This document shows positions 5,663 to 14,141 of a stretch of DNA of 30,869 nucleotides, piece by piece (position 1 is the stretch's first letter; each line of letters begins with the position of its first letter). The stretch spans positions 1 through 30,869 of the forward strand of contig DFGC01000011.1 in the NCBI GenBank assembly GCA_002371155.1, given 5' to 3'. Made by a program: the position numbers and the translations under genes. The DNA is from Alphaproteobacteria bacterium UBA3760. Its GTDB lineage: Bacteria > Pseudomonadota > Alphaproteobacteria > Rs-D84. The notes below the pieces were generated by a model. That model was not told the origin of the DNA. It worked only from the letters and a program-made list of their open reading frames with translations, and did no database searches.

Positions 5663-6649
5663 TTAGTGTTGATAATTATTTAAAATCTGATGTGCCAAAT
5701 TGCGTATATCTGCCAGACGTTTTTTGTCGTTGTGCGGATAAACCGTGCAAATCCAAACACCCTTATTGTCTAATATTTTAACACAGCAATAACCATTGTC
5801 TGCCATTTTTTGAGCAGTCTGTTTTGCGTTTTTTATATTTGCATTTGGTTTCAGTGTCATATGTGTTGTTTTGTTTAAAACGGCCACGTCCAACCCATCG
5901 GGTTTTTCGGTTATAATATTGGGTTCTGGTGCTGATTCAATAACAACCGTCGGGGTTTTCTGTGGTTTAATTTGTGTTGCAACCGACAACGGGTTGACGA
6001 TATGAATTTGTGGCTCGGGGGATTGCCGGGGGGTTGGGGTGGCTATCAATGATTCAATACGCAATAAATCTGACAATGCCATCATTAATGTTTTATCAGG
6101 CATATTTTTATAAAACATAACTGGTTGTGAAAATTTTTTCATTTGTGAAACATTGACTGCGGGAAATTCATCAAACAATCCGCGCACTATTTCAAACAGT
6201 TTTTCTGGGGTAATCGTTTTTACAAAACGATATTTTATATACGGCAAACCATTTTCTGCGATGTTTAATTGTGTTTTTCCCATATATATATTTTTTTTGT
6301 TAAAAATAGTTTCTGGTTTAAATACAAAATCAATATCTTTAACATCTTTACCAGATATTAAAAACATTCTGTCGCATTCAAATGTATCATATAACCGTTT
6401 TATGCTGATTGGTCGTTTGAATTTTTGATATAAAACACATGCAATATTTTTTGCCATCTGTAAACTAATATTCCCAGATGTAATATCAAACACAATCGGC
6501 GTTTCGATTTCGTATGCGTTATAATTGCTATCTAAATTTTTGTTTGGAAAAATAATTTTACCTAATGGTTTGCTTTTTGCATATCTTTCTTTGACCGAAT
6601 ATACGAAACCGCGATTATTCATTTTTTGCGAATCTAAAAAAATTTCCAT
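5663..6649 (-). CDS. Unknown 328-residue protein between fabD and fabG
   Basis: I do not recognise this protein. Residues 1-200 look like a folded, mixed alpha/beta region (FVYSVKERYAKSK, ETPIVFDITSGNISLQMAKNI). Then comes a Pro/Thr-rich linker at about 210-255 (TPTPRQSPEP, KPQKTPTVV), and then a small C-terminal domain with AKQTAQKMADNGYCCVKIL and GVWICTVYPHNDK. There is no signal peptide. It is 3 nt downstream of fabD and 17 nt upstream of fabG, so it is co-transcribed with fatty-acid genes, but nothing in the sequence ties it to that pathway. Confidence 0.7.
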   Translation of the reverse strand: MEIFLDSQKMNNRGFVYSVKERYAKSKPLGKIIFPNKNLDSNYNAYEIETPIVFDITSGNISLQMAKNIACVLYQKFKRPISIKRLYDTFECDRMFLISGKDVKDIDFVFKPETIFNKKNIYMGKTQLNIAENGLPYIKYRFVKTITPEKLFEIVRGLFDEFPAVNVSQMKKFSQPVMFYKNMPDKTLMMALSDLLRIESLIATPTPRQSPEPQIHIVNPLSVATQIKPQKTPTVVIESAPEPNIITEKPDGLDVAVLNKTTHMTLKPNANIKNAKQTAQKMADNGYCCVKILDNKGVWICTVYPHNDKKRLADIRNLAHQILNNYQH

Positions 6650-6652
6650 GAC

Positions 6653-7528
6653 CTAGACCTCTAATTTTTCAACATTTATTTTATCTGTGGTGCGCGAAAC
6701 CAATCCAGACAGCACATTTCCTGGGCCGATTTCGGTTGCGGAATTTATTCCCATATTCACCATTTCCAAAACACTTTCGCGCCACCGCACAGTGTGTGTC
6801 ATTTGATAAATCAGTGCGTCGCGAATATCATCAGGATTTGAAATAACATTTGCGGTTTTATTCGAAATCCATTTTGCGTTTGGTGTTTTAATTTGCACGC
6901 GCGCAAACGCATCACGCATCGCATCGGCGGCGGATTCTTGGGGTTTACAATGCACCGGCGCAGATAAATTTAACGGCATAACCCGCCGCGCACCCGCCGC
7001 CTTTAATTTTTCACTTGCTGCTTCGACATTTTCTTTTAATCCAGAAATCACGACCTGGCCGGGGCAATTATCGTTTGCCAAATCGCATCCGCATTGTGCA
7101 CAAATATCACGCACGACATCGGAATCTAATCCCAAAACCACAGATGTTAAACCCGCGCCAACGGGGACCGCCGTTTGCATTGCGTCCCCGCGTGTGCGTA
7201 ATAACCGCGCCGCGTCCGCCAAATCAATTGCGCCCGCCACACACAACGCGGTATATTCGCCTAAACTATGCCCCGCAACATATTCCGGCACCGATAACCC
7301 CGACGCGCGAAACTGGGCAACCGATGTTGCCATAATCGCCGGTTGCACATTGCGGGTCAATGTCAATTCTTCCATTGGGCCATTAAAAATAACATCAGAT
7401 AATTTTTCCCCCAACGCATCATCAACGACATCAAATACCGCGCGTGCCGCCGCATTATTTTTATACAGTTCTGCGCCCATACCAACAATTTGTGCGCCCT
7501 GGCCAGGGAATAAAAATATTGATGACAT
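6653..7528 (-). CDS. fabD: Malonyl-CoA:ACP transacylase FabD
   Basis: Transfers malonyl from CoA to ACP, feeding fatty-acid elongation. It has 291 residues from the ATG at 7528 (MSSIFLFPGQGAQ). The longer frame to 7657 is rejected because an AAGGAT ribosome site precedes 7528 and the family starts there. GQGAQ is at 9-13 and the nucleophile motif GHSLG at 86-90, with Ser88. His193 in SAPVHCKP completes the dyad. The C-terminal EIGPGNVLSGL is typical. It is 16 nt downstream of an unknown gene and begins the fabD-unknown-fabG-mnmG run. Confidence 0.95.
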   Translation of the reverse strand: MSSIFLFPGQGAQIVGMGAELYKNNAAARAVFDVVDDALGEKLSDVIFNGPMEELTLTRNVQPAIMATSVAQFRASGLSVPEYVAGHSLGEYTALCVAGAIDLADAARLLRTRGDAMQTAVPVGAGLTSVVLGLDSDVVRDICAQCGCDLANDNCPGQVVISGLKENVEAASEKLKAAGARRVMPLNLSAPVHCKPQESAADAMRDAFARVQIKTPNAKWISNKTANVISNPDDIRDALIYQMTHTVRWRESVLEMVNMGINSATEIGPGNVLSGLVSRTTDKINVEKLEV

Positions 7529-7544
7529 TGGTTTATCCTTTTTT

Positions 7545-8144
7545 TTAGTGTTGCGCCGCTGCGCGTTGTGCGGCCAATTGTGCCGCCGCGGCACGCAATT
7601 GTTCGATTGTCCATTGTTGTTGCGGAACTTGCACCGGCACAACCGACAGTATATCATTTATTCTGCATAATGCACATACTTTTTCAGCGTTCGCATAGTC
7701 ATCCATTGTGCCGCGTTTAATATCAAAAGGAAACATTTTTTGAATTGTTTTGAAATTTGTTTCATCGCCACGCAATAAATAATGGACAGAAATTTTCTCA
7801 CCAAATGAATTTTGTGAATTTTCAATAAATTTGGCATATTCTTGGACAAAATGTTGGTTTTTATCACATTCATTTGCTAAAAAAATAACAACATCGGTAT
7901 AAAAACGCACAACCCCCGGTTGCTTTGATGGTTCAATCGAACAAGACATTGTATATCGACCCTGGCAACCTATGGTGTGTTTATGATATTCTGGGTGTTT
8001 TTGCAAAAACACATACACCGGCCCAATCGCCGATTGGCTTTCTTGCGCAATACTATAAACTCTGTCATAATATCCTGCATCGGTATTTCTAACAACAATA
8101 TCACCAAATGTATCATGGTATTGTTGTGGGTTATTTAATTTCAT
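7545..8144 (-). CDS. Unknown 199-residue protein, first gene of the fabD operon
   Basis: I do not recognise it. It starts MKLNNPQQYHDTFGD after an AAGGATT ribosome site and has its own promoter at 8178-8205. The body is a mixed alpha/beta soluble protein with several Cys (IGCQGRYTMSCSIE, ECDKNQ, KVCALCRI). The end is a low-complexity Ala/Gln helix (LRAAAAQLAAQRAAAQH). It has no signal peptide or membrane span. Being first in the transcript with fabD, fabG and mnmG it is probably expressed at housekeeping level. Confidence 0.7.
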   Translation of the reverse strand: MKLNNPQQYHDTFGDIVVRNTDAGYYDRVYSIAQESQSAIGPVYVFLQKHPEYHKHTIGCQGRYTMSCSIEPSKQPGVVRFYTDVVIFLANECDKNQHFVQEYAKFIENSQNSFGEKISVHYLLRGDETNFKTIQKMFPFDIKRGTMDDYANAEKVCALCRINDILSVVPVQVPQQQWTIEQLRAAAAQLAAQRAAAQH

Positions 8145-8177
8145 TTTTAATCCTTTTTATTTATTCTTTGCCAACGC

Positions 8178-8205
8178 ATTATAGAACAAATAAATCAAAA
8201 AGCAA
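8178..8205 (-). promoter_or_regulatory. Promoter of the fabD-fabG-mnmG transcript
   Basis: -35 TTGCTT (8205-8200), a 16-nt spacer and -10 TATAAT (8183-8178), about 34 nt before the first ATG. The 93-nt gap to queH holds nothing else convincing. Confidence 0.6.
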
Positions 8206-8237
8206 ATTTTTATACACAAAATAATTTTGTCTATATT

Positions 8238-8771
8238 TTACTGCTGTTTTCGTAATGAAAATTCACACCCGCAATATTTTTGCCGATAAAATTCAGATTC
8301 TCGGTTGATTTTAATGCGCAGATTTTCATCCCATTTAACCGGCAAATATTGAATTTCACCACATGCGGATTGCGCCGCCTGGTCAACCTGGTTTTGGTCT
8401 TTGAATCGCGACACACCAAACACAGACGCAATCGCGTCATACCCATGTTGAATCGCAAATTCACGCGCACGGCAAAATCGATATGCAAAACATTTACTGC
8501 ACCGCGCCCCGCGTTCTGGGGCATCTTCTAAGCCACGCACAAATTCGCGCCATGCATCGTGGTTATAATCGCCAACGGCGTATTTTACACCCAATTTTTC
8601 ACAGTATTTAACCTGCTCGGCCAAACGGCGTTGATATTCGTCATTTGGGAAAATATTCGGATTATAAAATAAAACGATAAAATCATCCACATTGGGGATT
8701 TGTTTATCCGCCAACTGTTTTATCGCGCCCGCGCTGCACGGCGCACAGCAAGACATTAAAACCAATCGCAT
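8238..8771 (-). CDS. queH: Epoxyqueuosine reductase QueH
   Basis: Catalyses the last step of queuosine synthesis in tRNA (epoxyqueuosine to queuosine), as a non-homologous replacement of QueG. It has 177 residues. The N-terminal SCCAPCS carries Cys8, Cys9 and Cys12. FYNPNIFPNDEYQRR is at about 35-49, RGARCSKCFAYR gives Cys91 and Cys94, and YRQKYCGCEFS gives Cys167 and Cys169. These Cys sets fit the metal/Fe-S binding residues of the DUF208/QueH family. It starts 2 nt after the stop of the upstream unknown gene and is the last gene of the metG transcript. Confidence 0.93.
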   Translation of the reverse strand: MRLVLMSCCAPCSAGAIKQLADKQIPNVDDFIVLFYNPNIFPNDEYQRRLAEQVKYCEKLGVKYAVGDYNHDAWREFVRGLEDAPERGARCSKCFAYRFCRAREFAIQHGYDAIASVFGVSRFKDQNQVDQAAQSACGEIQYLPVKWDENLRIKINRESEFYRQKYCGCEFSLRKQQ

Positions 8772-8773
8772 TT

Positions 8774-9241
8774 TTATCTGATTTGGATATTAGCGGTTTT
8801 TTTAGTTAAAATATTCATCAATGCTGCAGGTTTGTTTTGGAAATTATCATAGTTTTTTGGACCAATTTCATGCTGTTTTGGTGGCCAAATCTGATTTAAT
8901 TCCGAATCAACAACAATGCCACTTTGTGTATGTTGCGAATTTTTATCTTGTACAATAGTAAAATCAAAAACAGAATTATTATCGACTATACGCATAGATG
9001 GCGCAACCTCGGCATCGGTGCCGTTGACAACAACATTTACAACTCTAACCAAATGCATATTTAATGGTTGGTTTGTTTTTTGTAATTTTACATAAAAATT
9101 CTGAATTTGTTTCAACAAACTAGAATTTGGAACATAAAAATATTCGTTTTTTTCCAAATTTGTTGGGTAAATTTTAGTTTCTTGTTTTAATCCATTTATT
9201 TTGCAACTTAATTCAAAACAAACTCTTACTGAAATTTCCAT
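8774..9241 (-). CDS. Unknown 155-residue protein in the metG-queH run
   Basis: I do not recognise it. The start is set by an AAGGAT ribosome site. The N-terminal half looks beta-rich (MEISVRVCFELSCKI, then MHLVRVVNVVVNG). The C-terminal half is polar with WPPKQHEIGPKNYD. There is no signal peptide or membrane segment. It is adjacent to another unknown gene (9292-9675) that also opens with alternating hydrophobic beta-like residues. The two may form a pair, but I see no real sequence match between them. Confidence 0.65.
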   Translation of the reverse strand: MEISVRVCFELSCKINGLKQETKIYPTNLEKNEYFYVPNSSLLKQIQNFYVKLQKTNQPLNMHLVRVVNVVVNGTDAEVAPSMRIVDNNSVFDFTIVQDKNSQHTQSGIVVDSELNQIWPPKQHEIGPKNYDNFQNKPAALMNILTKKTANIQIR

Positions 9242-9291
9242 AATAAATCCTTTTTTTTATAAAACCACACTCTCGCCTGCCATTAAAATTT

Positions 9292-9675
9292 TTACCGTTC
9301 TTTATCATTATTTATACCAAAAAACGCACATACATTTTGCGGAATTTTACCCCCCTTGGTCAAATCGCTGGAAACATTGGTTCTTTTGTATTCTGACCAA
9401 TTTGCAGACATATTTGTATCATCTGGTGTTAAATTTTCAGGACAAACAAGCACAATCGAAGCTGTTTTCTGTGATATAGTTGAATTTTTCACAGGTTTTT
9501 TGATACGCCCAGGTTCAGAAATATATGTATGCCTAACCAGTTCAATGATGTACCACGGGTTAGATTTTGCTAATAAAATCAAATCATCCATGCAGTTTAT
9601 ATTAGCATAAACAGTTGCACCATCTGCAATTGATATATTAGCGGTATAACTAATTGTTTTGTTGTGTCTTATCAT
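9292..9675 (-). CDS. Unknown 127-residue protein directly downstream of metG
   Basis: I do not recognise it. It starts 15 nt after the metG stop with an AAGGTAG ribosome site. The N-terminus is beta-like (TISYTANISIADGATVYANI), followed by a helix DDLILLAKSNPWYIIELVRH and a polar C-terminus ending near QNVCAFFGIN. It is soluble-looking, with no known motif. Position suggests co-transcription with metG and queH. Confidence 0.62.
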   Translation of the reverse strand: MIRHNKTISYTANISIADGATVYANINCMDDLILLAKSNPWYIIELVRHTYISEPGRIKKPVKNSTISQKTASIVLVCPENLTPDDTNMSANWSEYKRTNVSSDLTKGGKIPQNVCAFFGINNDKER

Positions 9676-9690
9676 AATAATCTACCTTTT

Positions 9691-11664
9691 TTAATATTCT
9701 GTTCCAATTATTTTATCATCATTTAATTCAATAATTTTTGTGGTGTCCGCACCCACGCCCAATTCGTGCGCACTGCACATCATGCCGTTTGATTTAACAC
9801 CACCAACATTTCGCGCCGCCAATGGCTTTAATGTACCCGGCAATACACATCCCACCGGCGCAAATACACCACGCATCCCTGGGCGCACATTTGGCGCGCC
9901 ACACACGACCTGTAATTTATCAACACCATTATCCACCGTTAAAATATGCAGGTCCCCGCGTGTTGGATGTGGTTTCACATCCACGATTTTTGCAACAACA
10001 GGTTTCACCGTTGCGGGTTTCGCAGAATATTTTTCCGTAATTTCTGCGACCCGTGCATCATCAATCCGTTCGAATAAATTTTCCGGGATTGTGAATTCTT
10101 CGCCATCCATAATTCTGGATTCAAAATGTTTTGGCCACGACAAATCATGCGTGCCACCAAATATATTTTGGATTTTATTGGCGGTATCCGGCATAAACGG
10201 TTGTGATACGCGCGCAAACAAATCAATCATTTGGAAACAGTTGTTTAACACCGTCGCCGCCGCATCCATTTTATTATCTTTGACCAAATTCCATGGCGCA
10301 TTTTCCGTCATATATTCATTTGCAATGGCATACAATGAACGCAGTGCCGCCACAGATTTACGCAATTCACATTCGTCCAACGCATTTGTCAATTCGTTCA
10401 ATTTTTCATTTATTTTATCTGCCAAATCTGTATCAAATTTCCCAGCATTCGGAACCACCAAACCGAAATTTTTTGCCGACAATTTGCACACGCGTGAAAC
10501 AAAATTTCCCAACAAACCATTTAAGTCTTTGTTCACGATTTCGGCAAATCGGGCAACCGTAAAATCAGTGTCGTCTGACTCTGGTGCCGATGCAATCAAC
10601 GCATACCGCCACGCATCCGACGGGGCAATATCCAACGCATTATCTAAAAATATACCATTACCCGATGATTTAGAAATTTTTGCACCATTAAAATTCATAA
10701 AATTCACAGCCTTTAACACATCGACCGTTTTCCATCCATCGTCCATCGCCAATTCTTGCGCTGGGAAAAATACAGAATGGAATGAAACATTATCTTTGCC
10801 CATAAATTCGACATATTTGCAATCTGGGTTTTTCCACCAAGATTCCCAATCATCACGCGCCGCCTGGGAAATCGAAACATATCCCCATGGCGCATCAAAC
10901 CAAACATAGAAAACCTTATCCTCGAATCCAGGTTTATTGACCGGAATCCCCCATTTCAAATCGCGAGTAATTGAATTATCGCGTAATCCTTCGTCCAACC
11001 ATTTATTTGCGATTGCAATCGCCGTTTTTGGCCAACCAACGCGCGAATTTATCCACGCACGCAGTTTATCCTGCATCGCACTCATCCGGAAATACAAATG
11101 CTTTGTTTCGCGCATTTCAACCGGGGACGATGGGTCAATCGCACTGTGTGGGTTTATTAAATCTTGGGGGTCCAATGACGCACCACATTTATCACATTCA
11201 TTCCCATATGCGTGTTCATAACCACACCGCGGGCATGTTCCAATAACATAACGGTCCGCCAAGAATTTTTTTTCATGTAAAGAATATGGTTGCATGGACG
11301 ATTTTTCATAAATCATGCCCAAAGAATCCAACCGTTCAAATAATTCGTGAATCAGTTTTTCGTGTAATTTCGTATGTGTGCGACCATATAAATCAAAAGA
11401 CAAATTAAAATCCCGCACCGCATCTAAATGTTTTGCGCGATATTTATCGACATAATCTTCGACCGACATATTTTCACGCAACGCGCCAACTTCGGACGGG
11501 GTGCCATGTTCGTCCGACCCACCGATATATAATACATCACGCCCCATTGCGCGACAAAACCGCGCATAGACATCACTTGGCAATAAACAGCCAATCAAAT
11601 GCCCAATGTGTAATTGGTTATTCACATATGGCAACGCCGATGTAATTAAATATTTTTGTGGCAT
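9691..11664 (-). CDS. metG: Methionyl-tRNA synthetase with C-terminal tRNA-binding domain
   Basis: Charges tRNA-Met and initiator tRNA. It has 657 residues from the ATG at 11664 (MPQKYLITSALPY), which has an AAGG site 7 nt upstream; the frame can be read from a GTG two codons earlier. HIGH is at 19-22. A zinc knuckle has Cys144/147 and Cys157/160, as in the four-Cys MetG class. KISKS, the KMSKS variant, is at 329-333. From about 557 on, an EMAP/tRBD-type OB fold follows (KPHPTRGDLHIL, VVCGAPN, GMMCSAHELG), which in other bacteria dimerises MetG and binds tRNA. A promoter at 11694-11721 drives it together with two unknowns and queH. Confidence 0.97.
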   Translation of the reverse strand: MPQKYLITSALPYVNNQLHIGHLIGCLLPSDVYARFCRAMGRDVLYIGGSDEHGTPSEVGALRENMSVEDYVDKYRAKHLDAVRDFNLSFDLYGRTHTKLHEKLIHELFERLDSLGMIYEKSSMQPYSLHEKKFLADRYVIGTCPRCGYEHAYGNECDKCGASLDPQDLINPHSAIDPSSPVEMRETKHLYFRMSAMQDKLRAWINSRVGWPKTAIAIANKWLDEGLRDNSITRDLKWGIPVNKPGFEDKVFYVWFDAPWGYVSISQAARDDWESWWKNPDCKYVEFMGKDNVSFHSVFFPAQELAMDDGWKTVDVLKAVNFMNFNGAKISKSSGNGIFLDNALDIAPSDAWRYALIASAPESDDTDFTVARFAEIVNKDLNGLLGNFVSRVCKLSAKNFGLVVPNAGKFDTDLADKINEKLNELTNALDECELRKSVAALRSLYAIANEYMTENAPWNLVKDNKMDAAATVLNNCFQMIDLFARVSQPFMPDTANKIQNIFGGTHDLSWPKHFESRIMDGEEFTIPENLFERIDDARVAEITEKYSAKPATVKPVVAKIVDVKPHPTRGDLHILTVDNGVDKLQVVCGAPNVRPGMRGVFAPVGCVLPGTLKPLAARNVGGVKSNGMMCSAHELGVGADTTKIIELNDDKIIGTEY

Positions 11665-11693
11665 ACACACACCTTTTTCACAGTTGAATATGA

Positions 11694-11721
11694 ATTATAG
11701 CCAAAAAATCCACATATGCAA
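11694..11721 (-). promoter_or_regulatory. Promoter of metG
   Basis: -35 TTGCAT (11721-11716), a 16-nt spacer and a perfect -10 TATAAT (11699-11694), giving a leader of about 22 nt before the ATG. Confidence 0.65.
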
Positions 11722-11749
11722 ATTTTAATTGCATTTTATCGCATTATAA

Positions 11750-11775
11750 GAAAAAACACCGATAACCACCGGTGT
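11750..11775 (-). terminator. Terminator of tRNA-Val(GAC)
   Basis: Stem ACACCG (11756-11761) / CGGTGT (11770-11775), with T6 on the minus strand. A T-run on the plus side makes it look bidirectional. Confidence 0.7.
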
Positions 11776-11789
11776 TTTTATAAAATTCG

Positions 11790-11866
11790 TGGTGGGTGGT
11801 ATTGGGCTCGAACCAACGACCTCCACGATGTCAACGTGACGCTCTAGCCAACTGAGCTAACCACCC
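11790..11866 (-). tRNA. tRNA-Val (anticodon GAC)
   Basis: Minus strand cloverleaf: acceptor GGGTGGT / ACCACCC, D-arm GCTCAGTTGGCTAGAGC, anticodon loop TTGACAT giving GAC, T-arm GGTTCGAGCC, discriminator A and encoded CCA (11792-11790). It reads GTC and GTT. Confidence 0.96.
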
Positions 11867-11911
11867 ATAAACTTTCTGCTTTTTACCAATAAACTCGCGT
11901 AAAGCCCACGC

Positions 11912-11939
11912 ATTATAACATCTAAATCTGAATTTGCAA
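11912..11939 (-). promoter_or_regulatory. Promoter of tRNA-Val(GAC)
   Basis: -35 TTGCAA (11939-11934), a 16-nt spacer and a perfect -10 TATAAT (11917-11912), 46 nt before the tRNA. The remainder of the 105-nt gap up to the exchanger gene shows nothing else. Confidence 0.6.
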
Positions 11940-11971
11940 ATGTTTTATTAAAATAATGCACTTTTTTATTG

Positions 11972-12886
11972 TCAGAATAAATACGCGATATACATTGCGT
12001 ATGCACATAAAAACGCCACCCCAACCAATCGGTGGATTCTGCCGCGCCATCCACATACCAACAATGCCGCCGTTGCCGCCACCATAATCCAAAATGTATT
12101 CCACATCTGGGGAACATATGTCGGATGAATAATTCCCATCATTCCAACAATCAACAAAATATTGGCGATATTACTGCCAATTATGTTGCCGTACGCAACC
12201 GAACTGTGTTTATGTATCGCCGCAACGGTGGACACCGTCAATTCAGGCAATGATGTCCCAATCGCAACCAATGTCAATCCGATAACAGATTCCGATACAC
12301 CAAATGCGCGCGCGATTCCCGATGCCGCCGATACTAATAAATCTGCGCCATATACGGTAATTGCGATGCCCCCGATTGCTAATCCCGCCAATACCAATGC
12401 AGAATGTTCGTTTTTCTTGTTTATATGCGTGTGCGAATATTCAGGTTCTTTTGTATGGCAAATCCAAAAATATCCCAATATCATCAACACGAAAAACGCA
12501 CCGATAACCGGGTCCATATACCCAAACATCATAACCAATCCGAACAGTATAACCGACATAATTAAAAACAATCCGTCGCGCCGAAAACCATCGTGTCCAA
12601 TATGAATTGGTGATATAATTGCCGATAAACCCAATATCAGCAAAATATTTGATATATTTGACCCAATAATATTTCCAAATGCCAATCCGGGTATTGGTGG
12701 CGTTGAATACAGCGAACTCAACGCTGTTGATAATTCAGGCAACGATGTTCCGCATCCCATTAAAACAATACCAACCAACAATGGTGAAATATGCAATTTA
12801 TTGGCTAATTTTACGCCGTTTCTGACCAGCATTTCGCCACCACACACCAACAATGCCAATCCCAAACAGAACATAAAATAAACCAT
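11972..12886 (-). CDS. CaCA-family Ca2+/Na+ (or H+) exchanger, YrbG-like
   Basis: An inner-membrane cation antiporter of 304 residues, the usual size for bacterial YrbG-type exchangers. Two inverted alpha-repeats are clear: GTSLPEL at about 46-52 with GNIIGSNISN at 71-80, and GTSLPEL at about 209-215 with GNIIGSNIAN at 232-241. The paired acidic and Asn residues in them form the ion site in this family. Ten or so hydrophobic segments fill the sequence, with a His/Lys-rich cytosolic loop near 145-160. It follows the macB permease gene by 37 nt and is probably the last gene of the tolC operon. Whether Ca2+ is the true substrate cannot be read from sequence. Confidence 0.92.
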   Translation of the reverse strand: MVYFMFCLGLALLVCGGEMLVRNGVKLANKLHISPLLVGIVLMGCGTSLPELSTALSSLYSTPPIPGLAFGNIIGSNISNILLILGLSAIISPIHIGHDGFRRDGLFLIMSVILFGLVMMFGYMDPVIGAFFVLMILGYFWICHTKEPEYSHTHINKKNEHSALVLAGLAIGGIAITVYGADLLVSAASGIARAFGVSESVIGLTLVAIGTSLPELTVSTVAAIHKHSSVAYGNIIGSNIANILLIVGMMGIIHPTYVPQMWNTFWIMVAATAALLVCGWRGRIHRLVGVAFLCAYAMYIAYLF

Positions 12887-12923
12887 ATAAAATCCCCCTG
12901 CCCTTTATTATGGTGCGATTTTT

Positions 12924-14141
12924 TTATTCATAACGCAAACTGTCAATCGGATTTAATTTTGCGGCCTTGATTGCCGGGAAAACCCCAGACGCCAACCCGA
13001 CGACAATCGCGACCGTCACCGATACGACAACCGGCCAAATACTAAGTGGCACATTATACCCCAACGCGAACCGCCCGACACCCTGGGCCAAACCTTCGCC
13101 CAGAACCAAACCTGTCATCGACCCGATAAAAGAAATCAAAACAGATTCAGATAAAAATTGAATAATAATATTTTTTTCACGCGCACCGATGGCTTTGCGA
13201 ACACCGATTTCACGCGTGCGTTCGGCAACCGACACCAACATCATATTCATAATACCAATTGACCCGACCAATAACGATACCGCCGCAATCGCAACCAATA
13301 ATAATTTGATATACCCCGTCACCGTTGTCATTGTTTCCATAACTTGTTTCATATCAGTAATTTGGAAATCATCGTCTTCATTTTCCTTTAACCGGTGGCG
13401 TGACCGCAATATAGCGGTAATTTGTTCGGTTGCGATATTGTTATCGGCATCTTGGTATAATTTTAATGCGATTGCCTGAACGGCGTTGGGAAAACGACTG
13501 CCCGACAGACGCTTTTTCAATGTAGTAATTGGAATAATCACCATATCATCGGCACTGCCCATAACGGAATCGCCCTTGGCTTTGGTGACACCGATAACAA
13601 CGAACGGAGTGTTTTGTATTCTGATTATTTGCCCAATCGGATTTGGTGGCATGCCCAATTCTGATGCGGTATCCGGGCCAATCACCGCATATGTTGCGGC
13701 ATTTTTCACCGCGTCATCGTCAAAAAATGCACCTTTTTCTATTTCGGTATTTTGCACCGTTTGATAATCAGGATACACCCCAATCATCGATGTAGACCAA
13801 TTTTTATTTCCATATACAACCTGGGCTGCGGAACTTTGCATTGGGGTCACCGCCGCCACATCTGGCAATGTGGCAATATATTCTGCGTCATCGGTGGTCA
13901 ATGTTTGTTTGTTTCCCATACGCACACCACCAATGCGCGCCGCGCCCGCACGAATAACAATTGTGTTTGTTCCCAACGATGAAAACTGGTCAGTAATCGA
14001 TTGTTGCACTGTTTCCCCAACCGCAACCATAATCACAACCGCCATAACACCGATAATAATTCCCAACACAGTTAAAAAAGACCGTAATTTATTTCCACTG
14101 ATTGACAGCCAAGATTCTTTGAGTATATCGTTAAAGGTCAT
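12924..14141 (-). CDS. macB: MacB-type ABC transporter permease (FtsX fold)
   Basis: Membrane half of a tripartite MacAB-TolC-like exporter; 405 residues. The N-terminal helix at about 20-45 (NKLRSFLTVLGIIIGVM) is followed by a large periplasmic MacB-core domain at roughly 50-270. Then come three FtsX helices with the conserved cytosolic ERTREIGVRKAIGARE and the C-terminal ASGVFPAIKAAKLNPIDSLRYE. In Gammaproteobacteria MacB is one polypeptide; here the ATPase is a separate gene overlapping by 4 nt (ATGA). Substrates in the family include macrolides, peptides and lipoproteins, so the cargo is unknown here. Confidence 0.92.
   Translation of the reverse strand: MTFNDILKESWLSISGNKLRSFLTVLGIIIGVMAVVIMVAVGETVQQSITDQFSSLGTNTIVIRAGAARIGGVRMGNKQTLTTDDAEYIATLPDVAAVTPMQSSAAQVVYGNKNWSTSMIGVYPDYQTVQNTEIEKGAFFDDDAVKNAATYAVIGPDTASELGMPPNPIGQIIRIQNTPFVVIGVTKAKGDSVMGSADDMVIIPITTLKKRLSGSRFPNAVQAIALKLYQDADNNIATEQITAILRSRHRLKENEDDDFQITDMKQVMETMTTVTGYIKLLLVAIAAVSLLVGSIGIMNMMLVSVAERTREIGVRKAIGAREKNIIIQFLSESVLISFIGSMTGLVLGEGLAQGVGRFALGYNVPLSIWPVVVSVTVAIVVGLASGVFPAIKAAKLNPIDSLRYE

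Noticed and set aside
7529..7657. N-terminal extension of FabD
   Set aside because: It overlaps the upstream gene, and the family start with a ribosome site is at 7528.
9740..10909. 389-residue plus-strand open frame
   Set aside because: It is antisense to metG, which has full synthetase motifs; the open frame follows from metG codon use.
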